From: an uncultured Bacillota bacterium
GTDB lineage: Bacteria > Bacillota_I > Bacilli_A > RFN20 > CAG-288
Length of the DNA: 64,000 nt
Assembly (NCBI GenBank): GCA_949284445.1
Contig: CASDVP010000002.1
Location: 90,542 to 154,541 of the forward strand
Direction: 5' to 3'
Part shown: positions 54,545 to 62,022 of the stretch, in pieces
Position numbering within the stretch: position 1 is the first letter of the stretch
Layout of the letters: the number at the start of each line of letters is the position of its first letter
The notes under the pieces: generated by a model
What the model saw: only the letters and a program-made list of their open reading frames with translations
Database searches by the model: none
What the model was told of the DNA's origin: nothing
Program-made: the position numbers and the translations under genes

Positions 54545-54916
54545 ATGGAAAAGAAACAAAAGCGTATCATCTATAAATCAGAAATAGTTTGGTATTCTAT
54601 TTTTGGTGCTATTTGGCTATTAGGACTGATCTTAGGAATCTTAGGAATCTGCGCTTTTAATGTTGGAAAGCTTTCCACCAATCCTTTATATCAAGCTCAA
54701 AAAGATTTAGCTTCCTTCTTCGGTATCGAAGGTATTGTTGATTTCCGCTTAGTCGGTACAATCATCATGTTGATAGCGATGGTCTTGTTGTTGATCGTCA
54801 TCTATGTCTATTCAACAAAGGTCAATGAAAAGATCGCTGCTGATAGAAGAGCTGAAGAGAGAAGAAGAATCTTATTCGGCGAGCTCTCCGAAGATAAGAC
54901 CGCAGAAAAGAAATAA
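54545..54916 (+). CDS. Two-helix membrane protein coupled to the preceding gene
   Basis: A 123-residue protein with a basic N-terminus, two transmembrane helices (about 15-38 and 68-90) joined by an external loop, and a strongly charged C-terminal helix (KVNEKIAADRRAEERRR) facing the cytoplasm. It begins three bases after the upstream helical protein; that gene's AAGGAG end is its ribosome binding site. No known family. It probably recruits the 310-residue partner to the membrane (inference). Confidence 0.65.
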   Translation: MEKKQKRIIYKSEIVWYSIFGAIWLLGLILGILGICAFNVGKLSTNPLYQAQKDLASFFGIEGIVDFRLVGTIIMLIAMVLLLIVIYVYSTKVNEKIAADRRAEERRRILFGELSEDKTAEKK

Positions 54917-54924
54917 TTAATTTG

Positions 54925-54953
54925 AGGTTTGGCTTCAAGCTGAACCTTTTTTT
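54925..54953 (+). terminator. Terminator after the uncharacterised pair
   Basis: AGGTTTGGC and GCTGAACCT pair with two G-U steps around TTCAA, followed by seven T. Confidence 0.8.
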
Positions 54954-54973
54954 GACTGATAAATCAAGTATGA

Positions 54974-55007
54974 AAAAAGCCTGACTTTTTGATGGGTCAG
55001 GCTTTTT
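54974..55007. terminator. Bidirectional terminator
   Basis: AAAAAGCCTGAC and GTCAGGCTTTTT form a 12-base stem. It can end transcription from both the plus-strand pair and the minus-strand small gene. Confidence 0.85.
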
Positions 55008-55037
55008 ATGAGTTATTTTAGGCTTAAGGAAGAGAAA

Positions 55038-55172
55038 TTATTGAGCAGCTTTTTCAGCAGCTCTCTTAGCTTTAGCTTTGCTTTCAGATTTCTTTTCTCT
55101 AGCTAAACGAGCTTCTCTTCTTTCTTTCCATTGTTGAGCAAAATTTCTTGCTTCAAATCTCTTTTTTCCCAT
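55038..55172 (-). CDS. Small basic 44-residue protein
   Basis: A short gene with a good ribosome binding site (GAGGTG, eight bases upstream of ATG) and its own terminator. The product starts MGKKRFEARNFAQQWKERRE and ends in an Ala/Lys helix; about 17 of 44 residues are Lys or Arg. It contains no cysteine and no hydrophobic segment. The composition suggests an RNA- or ribosome-associated peptide, but no family is recognised. It is easily missed because of its size. Confidence 0.7.
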   Translation of the reverse strand: MGKKRFEARNFAQQWKERREARLAREKKSESKAKAKRAAEKAAQ

Positions 55173-55236
55173 GTTGACACCTCACAAATTAATCACGCAT
55201 AGAAAATTATACAAAAAAGTAGTCTTTTTGCAAGGA

Positions 55237-55503
55237 TTATTGACGGAAACTATAATACTCTTCATCTTTTTTGGGATCGACTTCATCTTCGATTTCTTCA
55301 TTTATAATCATAAACTCTTCATTTGAAAACAGATCCAAAAATTCATATTGTGAAAGGATATAGCTTTCATTTTCAGAGGTTATATATATTTTGTCATTCA
55401 GACATCGAAAAATTCTTTCAACAGATCCACTGATCGATTTGAATTTAAATCCGCTTTTTAATAATTTTAGGGCTGCTTTGCAGCTGTATTTACTATTTGA
55501 CAT
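55237..55503 (-). CDS. Small hypothetical protein
   Basis: An 88-residue frame with a basic first half (SCKAALKLLKSGFKFKS) and a very acidic C-terminal half (EEIEDEVDPKKDEEYYSF). The ribosome binding site is weak, and there is no recognised domain. The acidic tail and unbiased codon use leave some doubt, but the frame is the only one of size here and is flanked by clear intergenic sequence. Its function is unknown. Confidence 0.5.
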   Translation of the reverse strand: MSNSKYSCKAALKLLKSGFKFKSISGSVERIFRCLNDKIYITSENESYILSQYEFLDLFSNEEFMIINEEIEDEVDPKKDEEYYSFRQ

Positions 55504-55621
55504 AAGACTCAGTTTATCAATACACTAAAATTATAATAAGAAGACTTGTTTTTTCAAAATTACTCATTTGGTTTTAAAAAACAATTACAAGAGAATAAAA
55601 TAATTGAGAGGTAAATTGAAT

Positions 55622-55957
55622 ATGGACAAAATTTCTTTTTCTGAATATCAGAAACAAGCAGGCAGTTTGATTTCTGAAGCTGGTAGAAAAGATATGATTT
55701 TAAATGGTGTGATGGGGCTAGCAGGTGAAGCTGGTGAATGCGTAGATCTAGTAAAAAAAGAACGTTTTCAGGGACATGATTTAAACAGAGAGAAATTGGT
55801 TGAAGAATTAGGTGATGTTTTATGGTATATCGCTGTGACGGCTTCGGGTTTAGGTGTTTCATTAGATGAGATTGCAGACAAGAATCTTGAAAAATTACAC
55901 AAGCGATACCATGGTGACAAATTCAATGCTTTTGATTCGATCAATCGCAAAGAATGA
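55622..55957 (+). CDS. MazG-like nucleotide pyrophosphohydrolase
   Basis: A 111-residue all-alpha NTP pyrophosphohydrolase. The metal motif ExxE-(12-28)-ExxD is visible as GEAGECVDL and EELGDVLWY. These small enzymes hydrolyse non-canonical or damaged nucleoside triphosphates. The ATG of MDKISF has GAGAGG upstream; an in-frame start six codons earlier overlaps that site. It is convergent with coaX, with the stop codons six bases apart. Confidence 0.87.
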   Translation: MDKISFSEYQKQAGSLISEAGRKDMILNGVMGLAGEAGECVDLVKKERFQGHDLNREKLVEELGDVLWYIAVTASGLGVSLDEIADKNLEKLHKRYHGDKFNAFDSINRKE

Positions 55958-55963
55958 TTACGA

Positions 55964-56743
55964 CTAGTTTATTTGTTGATATTTTTCAAATTCAAAAGCT
56001 CTAGCTAAACCTTTGATAGTTAAATTTTGATCATAGATAAAATCATTGTCACTGAGTCCATTGAGCTTTCCTTTGATCAAGATAGAGCCACCACCGGTTA
56101 AATAGATGAAAGGTTTTTTAGCTTTATATTTTTGTAGGATTAATTTGATGATATTGATGATGGCACCTGCTGTTCCAAAAATAGCACCAGAAGATAAGCA
56201 TTCCTCGGTTTTTAAAGATAATAATGGAGTATCAGACTGAAGAATACCCTCACCTTTTATATCAGTGTCATTATAAATCGCTTTTAAAAAGGCATAAGGT
56301 CCTGGTAAGATGCTGCCACCTAAAAATAGATTTTCTTCAGTGATCACTAATATTTTAGTTGCAGTTCCGATATCAACAATGATCCTAAAAGTTTTATCTT
56401 TGGTGGCTATTAAATCACAAAATAAATCTTGACCTAAGATGTCGATATTTGAGATTTGATATTCATTTTTATTTGCGAAAGCTTTCATCTCATTTTGATT
56501 CAGGCATTCGGTAGGAACCTTTCGTTTGTCTAAAGCATCACGCAGCATTTTTAATCCCACTGCATTAACCGAAGAAATATAGGCATTGATATGTCCTTCA
56601 TCATTTTGTAGTAGTTCATCAAGTGTCATGTCAAGCACAGAACCAGTCTTAGCTCTTGTTCTGATACTTCGTGCAAAATCAGTGAGAACGAAATCGATAT
56701 ATGAATTGCCAATGTCACAAAATAAATATTTATTTTTTGTCAT
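55964..56743 (-). CDS. coaX: Type III pantothenate kinase
   Basis: A 259-residue enzyme that phosphorylates pantothenate, the first step of coenzyme A synthesis. The ASKHA-fold signatures are present: CDIGNSYIDF (phosphate 1; Asp 10), VDIGTATKI (phosphate 2) and GGSILPGPYA. The length is usual for CoaX. This type is feedback-insensitive and uses monovalent cations. The promoter places the transcript start essentially on the ATG, so the message seems leaderless. Confidence 0.93.
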   Translation of the reverse strand: MTKNKYLFCDIGNSYIDFVLTDFARSIRTRAKTGSVLDMTLDELLQNDEGHINAYISSVNAVGLKMLRDALDKRKVPTECLNQNEMKAFANKNEYQISNIDILGQDLFCDLIATKDKTFRIIVDIGTATKILVITEENLFLGGSILPGPYAFLKAIYNDTDIKGEGILQSDTPLLSLKTEECLSSGAIFGTAGAIINIIKLILQKYKAKKPFIYLTGGGSILIKGKLNGLSDNDFIYDQNLTIKGLARAFEFEKYQQIN

Positions 56744-56749
56744 GATTTA

Positions 56750-56778
56750 ATTATAAAATCTTACTTTTTTAAAAACAA
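56750..56778 (-). promoter_or_regulatory. Promoter of coaX
   Basis: On the minus strand, TTGTTT (56773-56778), a 17-base spacer and TATAAT (56750-56755) lie six bases before the ATG. There is no Shine-Dalgarno sequence between. Confidence 0.7.
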
Positions 56779-56802
56779 TTGACCAGATAAGATAGATCTC
56801 AA

Positions 56803-58797
56803 CTAGATTTTAATACTTATAGTTCCTTCAAGATCGGTGCGACGATAGGGGATATTTAATCTATATAAAGTATCTAATGTTTCTAAGCTAGGATGGTTAT
56901 AGATATTATTATACCCGCAAGAAATGATCGCTAAGTCTGGGCTTATCGCCTTGAGAAATTTATAGCTGCTAGAGGTGTTAGATCCGTGGTGACCCAGTTT
57001 GATGATATCAACATCCAGGTCGGGATTGTCAGTGATGATTTGGTTTTCAATCTCTTTTGGTGCATCACCCACGATCAAAAGTTTAGTATCATCTAGTTCG
57101 AGATAATATACGCCGCTGTTTTTATTGGTATCGTTTCCTTCAGAATAGTGATTTAGATTTCGGATACTTATACTATCTATTGAGATTGTTTCATCAGGTT
57201 CCTTTATAAAGTCTTCAGGATAATAGATTTTATCGATGAGGAAATTATTATTTAAGTCATTTAAAGCACCATAATGGTCATAATCTAAATGAGTGATGAT
57301 AACAGCATCTAGTTCACTCATTTTTTTAGAATGGAAATAAGGTATTAAACACTCATTTGCTAAATCGATATTTATGTTACCACCAGTATCGATCAAAATA
57401 TCCGTTTTGTTATATCTGATTAAAGTTGCATCTCCTTGTCCAACGTCTATAAAATCTATTTCTTTGTGAGATGTAAAGTCTGGAATGAATATTGGTATCG
57501 TTAAAATGATCACACTGCAAGCTAAAATTTTAGCCTGTTTTAGATACCTATATGTTCTTAAGATGAAAAAAACAATAATGAAAACATATAAGAGCAGCGC
57601 AATAATAATGGATACATGTCCATTGATCAGATATGGAGATTTTTTATAAGCGAATTCAATGATGGTCAAGTAAAAATTATTGAGTGGGTTTAGTATATAG
57701 CCGATTTGTGGAATGACTAGCACTGGTAGTGAAAGAAGAAAGATAAAATGACTAAAAGGCAATAATATTATCTGTGATAATGGACTAAGGATATAAAATT
57801 CAGGGCTATTGAGGATTCTGATCGGAAAATAAAAACATAACAGTAAGAGAAAGAAACTAGATCGTTTGTTTCTAAATCTCGGTTGAATTATTCGTAGAAA
57901 AAATAAGAATGGAAACGAATAATAAAAAGAAGATGAGATCAAACTATACGGTTCAAAAATTAGCATCATCAAGCAGACTAGTGAAAGAACTTCTAAAGAA
58001 CTGATTTGAGTTTTGAGTTTTTTATTGATCAAAGCAGCTGATTTTAATAAGAAGATACGCCTGATCGCATATTTAAATGAAGATAGAAACAGAAATGTAA
58101 AGAGAACTATTAGTTCTAAATAGTCATATCCATTTTTGAGTTTCTTTGAAAACAGTTTTTTCATGATGCTAAGAAAGAATGAAAGGTGAAAGCCTGTCAC
58201 AGCAAATGCGCTTGTTAAACCAAGAGCTTGAAGTGAATTTTGCTCTTTCAATTCCGATAAGCTGTTAGAAAATAACAGCGAATCTACGATCAGATAAGTC
58301 TTATCATCAAGATAAGAAAAGGAATATGATTTTAAAAAATCTAAATTATAGTGACTATCGAATATCAAATCACACTTATTTGCTTTCAGTTTATAGAAAA
58401 TGCCCTGTGTTTCTAGATATGAAGAAAAATTAAACCCGGATTCATAATGACTAAACATTGCTTTTTCGGCATTTCCAGTGACCTTTACGATTGAAAATAA
58501 AGCGGTTTGACCATCGTCATAAACAAGATATTTGCCTTCTATCGTCAATAAAAAGATATAATTTTCTTTTCTTGTCACACAAAGACCTATCAGATCTTTC
58601 TCCCCTGAGGAACCATGAGGTAAATACATCAGACAAATTCCAAGAATCAAAGAGATTAACGAAGCGATAAGGTATTTTTTTCCTTTTTTTCTTATCACTA
58701 AAAAGATGAACAAAGGGAGTATTAAAAGTAGCAAAAAGAATGAGTATATTTTTGCAAGAATAGCGACGATGAAGCTGATTAAGATGCAAAAAAACAT
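56803..58797 (-). CDS. comEC: ComEC/Rec2-type DNA uptake channel
   Basis: A 664-residue membrane protein. The N-terminal part has several helices and an exported OB-like domain, the centre carries the Competence domain with multiple helices (LTSAFAVTGFHLSFFLSI), and the C-terminal metallo-beta-lactamase-like domain shows THLDYDHYGAL, GDATLIRYNKTDILIDTGG and LGHHGSNTSS. ComEC imports one DNA strand during natural transformation; the MBL-like domain is thought to be a nuclease. It shares a base with the comEA stop codon. Confidence 0.92.
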   Translation of the reverse strand: MFFCILISFIVAILAKIYSFFLLLLILPLFIFLVIRKKGKKYLIASLISLILGICLMYLPHGSSGEKDLIGLCVTRKENYIFLLTIEGKYLVYDDGQTALFSIVKVTGNAEKAMFSHYESGFNFSSYLETQGIFYKLKANKCDLIFDSHYNLDFLKSYSFSYLDDKTYLIVDSLLFSNSLSELKEQNSLQALGLTSAFAVTGFHLSFFLSIMKKLFSKKLKNGYDYLELIVLFTFLFLSSFKYAIRRIFLLKSAALINKKLKTQISSLEVLSLVCLMMLIFEPYSLISSSFYYSFPFLFFLRIIQPRFRNKRSSFFLLLLCFYFPIRILNSPEFYILSPLSQIILLPFSHFIFLLSLPVLVIPQIGYILNPLNNFYLTIIEFAYKKSPYLINGHVSIIIALLLYVFIIVFFILRTYRYLKQAKILACSVIILTIPIFIPDFTSHKEIDFIDVGQGDATLIRYNKTDILIDTGGNINIDLANECLIPYFHSKKMSELDAVIITHLDYDHYGALNDLNNNFLIDKIYYPEDFIKEPDETISIDSISIRNLNHYSEGNDTNKNSGVYYLELDDTKLLIVGDAPKEIENQIITDNPDLDVDIIKLGHHGSNTSSSYKFLKAISPDLAIISCGYNNIYNHPSLETLDTLYRLNIPYRRTDLEGTISIKI

Positions 58798-59336
58798 CAG
58801 GATATAGTGATTTTATTTTTTACTTTATTAAAGGTTGCTTCACCGATACCTTTCACTTTTAAAATATCTTCGATCGCTTGAAAAGCGCCGTTTTCATTAC
58901 GATAAGTGATGATATTGCTAGCTTGGGAAGAATTAAAACCGACATCTTGTAATTCCTCAGCTGAAGCATTGTTGATATTGACTTTTTCAATCTCAGTATC
59001 AACGCATACCGCGGGCATTTCGCTTATGGGTGCGATATAAAATGATGTGTAAGTGCCGATTAAGATAGATGAATTATAGGCGTCTGGATCCGCTTTTGTT
59101 GTAACACCTCCAGCCATAGTGATCAAATCACCTAATGTTTCACTGGGGTAGATAGAATATTCGCCAGGATGATTGATTTCACCGCTGATATCCACTTTTA
59201 CTTTGTCACCATCCTCTTCTACTTCATGAGTGGGATTATCAGCGTTAGTAGTACTTTTGTTCATGTTACCAACAAAAGTAAAAGCGACTAAAGAGACGAC
59301 TGTGATGACTAAACCGATAATGATAGTTTTAAACAT
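58797..59336 (-). CDS. comEA: Competence DNA receptor ComEA
   Basis: A 179-residue protein with one N-terminal membrane anchor (about 3-24), an SLBB-type domain (VDISGEINHPGEYSIYPSE onwards, 48-110) and two C-terminal helix-hairpin-helix motifs (VNINNASAEELQDVG and DILKVKGIGEATFNKVK) that bind double-stranded DNA. It hands incoming DNA to ComEC. The SD sequence AAGGAGG is 12 bases from the ATG and lies inside the hairpin of the greA terminator, so its translation and transcription may be gated. Confidence 0.93.
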   Translation of the reverse strand: MFKTIIIGLVITVVSLVAFTFVGNMNKSTTNADNPTHEVEEDGDKVKVDISGEINHPGEYSIYPSETLGDLITMAGGVTTKADPDAYNSSILIGTYTSFYIAPISEMPAVCVDTEIEKVNINNASAEELQDVGFNSSQASNIITYRNENGAFQAIEDILKVKGIGEATFNKVKNKITIS

Positions 59337-59342
59337 ATAAAT

Positions 59343-59379
59343 AAAAAACCTCCTTCAACTATCATTAGTTAGAAAGAGG
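59343..59379 (-). terminator. greA terminator overlapping comEA ribosome binding site
   Basis: On the minus strand, CCTCTTTCTAACTA pairs with TAGTTGAAGGAGG (13 pairs, one bulged T, loop ATGA) and is followed by six T. The 3' arm contains AAGGAGG, the only candidate ribosome binding site of comEA. Confidence 0.85.
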
Positions 59380-59406
59380 ACTTTTGTCTAAAATATTTGA
59401 TGAAAA

Positions 59407-59880
59407 TTAATCAGAAACTTTTTCAATCAAGAGAGGATAGCTAGTTTTAGCATTGATGATGACTGTATCGCCGATTTGATGACCTAAAACAGCTTGTGCC
59501 ACTGGGCAAGTATTAGAGATTTTGCCATTAGCAGGATCGGCTTCAGCGGAACCGACGATCGTGAAGACATAGGTTTGATTTGTGGATAAATTCTTGGCTG
59601 TGATTTCACCACCACCTAAACGGCAAGTTTTACCACCAGTAGTATTTTCAACGATTGTGCAGTGATCTAGAGTGTATTGAATGTTAGTGATTTCACTTTC
59701 GATCTGTTGACATTTTTCTCTAGCAGCATCATAATCAGCGTTTTCGCTTAAATCACCTTGTGAACGAGCTAAGTTTAAGTCAGCTAAAGCCTTTGGCTTT
59801 TCATTCTCTTTTAAGTTTAAAAGCTTTGCTTCTAATTCTTCTTTACCTTTTCTAGTTAAGACAATTGAGTTATCTGCCAT
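59407..59880 (-). CDS. greA: Transcription elongation factor GreA
   Basis: A 157-residue factor that rescues backtracked RNA polymerase by stimulating transcript cleavage. The N-terminal coiled coil includes ARSQGDLSENADYDAAREK, whose acidic tip residues contact the active site; the C-terminal FKBP-like domain ends with NTCPVAQAVLGHQIGD. The start with GAGGTGAT upstream gives MADNSIVLT; an in-frame start 15 codons earlier is rejected. It is followed by a terminator and then comEA. Confidence 0.95.
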   Translation of the reverse strand: MADNSIVLTRKGKEELEAKLLNLKENEKPKALADLNLARSQGDLSENADYDAAREKCQQIESEITNIQYTLDHCTIVENTTGGKTCRLGGGEITAKNLSTNQTYVFTIVGSAEADPANGKISNTCPVAQAVLGHQIGDTVIINAKTSYPLLIEKVSD

Positions 59881-59994
59881 TTTTATCACCTCATTTAGCG
59901 GTGACATTATATCACAAAAACGCATTGGATTTACACTAGATTATATATATAATAATATAGCTTAATTGTAAGGGCTTTCTAGAAGGAGAACATT

Positions 59995-61632
59995 ATGGAA
60001 ATAACAAGCCATTTTTTGAAAGGTGAAACACCTTTATCAAAACTTAAAGAAGAAGATAGAAAAAAATATTTTTGTGTTGAGATCAACGGACATATCCAAG
60101 AGCTCAATTACGAATTCCCTTATGAGATGGATGCGACATTAAAGTTTTTAGATCTGACGGATAGCACAGCAGCTAGAATATATGAGACTTCCATAAGATA
60201 TGTGGTCTCATTGGCTGTTAAATCGTTAGATAATAGATTGGATTGTAAATTCTTTTATAACATTTCTAGATCGACTTTTTGCAAAATTATCGGAAAGAAA
60301 AAAGTGCATGTGACTCCATCGATTGTTAATACAATTGTTAATAGAGTTAAAGAAATTGTTGCTGCTGATATTCCCTTTACTCGCATTAAAATCAGTAAAG
60401 AAGAAGCTTTGAAACTTTATCATAAACAAGGATTTTTTGACAAGTTAAATGTGTTGAAATATCGACCTGAAAATTATGTCCATTTATATCAAAGTAAGTT
60501 TGCTGACCTTGAGTATTATGATTATTTATACTCGCCGATGGTACCTTCTAGCGGCTATCTGAAAGATTTCATCTTACGCTTTTATGAGCCAGGATTTCTC
60601 ATTCAAACCCCGCGCTCAGAGTGTGATGGTATCATCCCTGCTTTTGAAGATGAAATCAAGTTTGCATCGACACTGGCAAATGTGAGCAAGTGGTCTGAAA
60701 GCAATGGTTTAGATACAGCATTTAATGTCAATCGTTTCATAAAGAAATATGGTGCTTTAGCCTTGATCAATCTCTGTGAAAGCCGAATTAATGACATGTT
60801 ATCTGAACTCGGTAAAGATATTGTCAGTGATGGAGATGTCGCACGTCTTATTTGTATTGCAGGTCCTTCTTCTTCTGGAAAAACTTCATTTGCTAACCGT
60901 TTGACATTTGAATTGATGTCTAAAGGTTTAAGACCTATTCGTATTTCAATCGACGATTTTTACATTCCAAAAGGTCAATTGAAAGAGGGAACAGATATCG
61001 AGAGTCTCGATGCTATCGATGTCGAGTTATATAACAAAACTATTTCTTCTCTTTTATATGGAGAAGCGGTAAGCCTTCCTCATTACGCTTTTAAAGAAGG
61101 GATCAGAACCTTCAATAAACCGATCGTACTAGCACCTAATCAACCTATCATTATCGAAGGTATACATGCTCTTAATAATAAGTTAGGTTCCAGTATTCCC
61201 GAGCATCAAAAATATCGAATCTATATTGCTCCCCAACCTCAGATAAACATCGATAATCATACTCCTATGAGCATGAGTGATTTGCGTTTATTACGAAGGA
61301 TAACTAGAGATGCAAGGACTAGAGGTGCAGATGCCAAAACCACTATCGGCATGTGGCCGAGTGTTAGAAACGGTGAATTTAAATATATTTATCCCACTGA
61401 GGAAAATGCCGATTTTATCTTTGATACTTTTATGCCGTATGAACCTTGTGCGCTCAGAAGCTTTATCATGCCTTTATTGAATAAAGTATCGCCTGACGAT
61501 AATGAGTATCCGACTGCCAATAGGTTAAAAGCCTTGATGAAATATTTCTTACCGATAAAAATTGATGATATCCCGTGCAATTCACTGATAAGAGAATTCG
61601 TCGGTGGGTCTTCATTTAAAGATGCTCGATGA
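59995..61632 (+). CDS. Nucleoside (uridine-type) kinase with N-terminal TGS and tRNA-synthetase SAD-like domains
   Basis: A 545-residue fusion. The first part (about 20-230) resembles the TGS and second additional (SAD) domains of threonyl-tRNA synthetase; the rest is a P-loop kinase of the uridine/phosphoribulokinase family with Walker A GPSSSGKT (290-297), ISIDDFYIPKG and EGIHALNN. The architecture is widespread in Firmicutes and Bacteroidetes, and its physiological role is poorly defined. GAAGGAG precedes the ATG. It is monocistronic with a terminator. Confidence 0.9.
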   Translation: MEITSHFLKGETPLSKLKEEDRKKYFCVEINGHIQELNYEFPYEMDATLKFLDLTDSTAARIYETSIRYVVSLAVKSLDNRLDCKFFYNISRSTFCKIIGKKKVHVTPSIVNTIVNRVKEIVAADIPFTRIKISKEEALKLYHKQGFFDKLNVLKYRPENYVHLYQSKFADLEYYDYLYSPMVPSSGYLKDFILRFYEPGFLIQTPRSECDGIIPAFEDEIKFASTLANVSKWSESNGLDTAFNVNRFIKKYGALALINLCESRINDMLSELGKDIVSDGDVARLICIAGPSSSGKTSFANRLTFELMSKGLRPIRISIDDFYIPKGQLKEGTDIESLDAIDVELYNKTISSLLYGEAVSLPHYAFKEGIRTFNKPIVLAPNQPIIIEGIHALNNKLGSSIPEHQKYRIYIAPQPQINIDNHTPMSMSDLRLLRRITRDARTRGADAKTTIGMWPSVRNGEFKYIYPTEENADFIFDTFMPYEPCALRSFIMPLLNKVSPDDNEYPTANRLKALMKYFLPIKIDDIPCNSLIREFVGGSSFKDAR

Positions 61633-61662
61633 GAGCCATTGATTTCCTATTTATTATAACAG

Positions 61663-61692
61663 AAAAAGCCACCCGGTCAGGGTGGCTTATTT
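61663..61692. terminator. Bidirectional terminator between kinase and csp genes
   Basis: AAGCCACCC and GGGTGGCTT form a perfect nine-base stem around GGTCA, flanked by A and T runs, between convergent genes. Confidence 0.85.
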
Positions 61693-61712
61693 AGTCTCGA
61701 CTATATTAAAGA

Positions 61713-61913
61713 TTAGTCAACAAAATGGATGTTGTTAGCTCTGAGACCTTTTTCAGTGGTGGTCGCATCGTATTCAACGTGTTGACCAACTTCGGCGGTC
61801 TTGAAGCCATCCATCATGAGTTGGCTATAATGGAAGAAATAATCTTTTCCATCTTCACCAGTGATGAATCCATAACCCTTTTCTTTGTCGAACTTCTTAA
61901 CGGTACCCTTCAT
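61713..61913 (-). CDS. csp: Cold-shock domain protein
   Basis: A 66-residue OB-fold RNA chaperone. The RNA-binding motifs are KGYGFITG (RNP1, 12-19) and DYFFHYS (RNP2). It begins MKGTVKKFD, as most Csp proteins do. The 5' region is A/T-rich and may form the long leader typical of cold-shock genes. The ribosome binding site is weak. A copy of the ATGTAAGCGGT motif lies about 95 bases upstream of its start (62008-62018). Confidence 0.95.
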   Translation of the reverse strand: MKGTVKKFDKEKGYGFITGEDGKDYFFHYSQLMMDGFKTAEVGQHVEYDATTTEKGLRANNIHFVD

Positions 61914-62022
61914 TGTCTAAATAACCCTTTCTTTAAAAGCGCAATACACGCGTTAAAAAATATAGCATAAAGCAGATAAAAATGGTAAATTTTTTTCTAA
62001 TAATTTTATGTAAGCGGTTATA

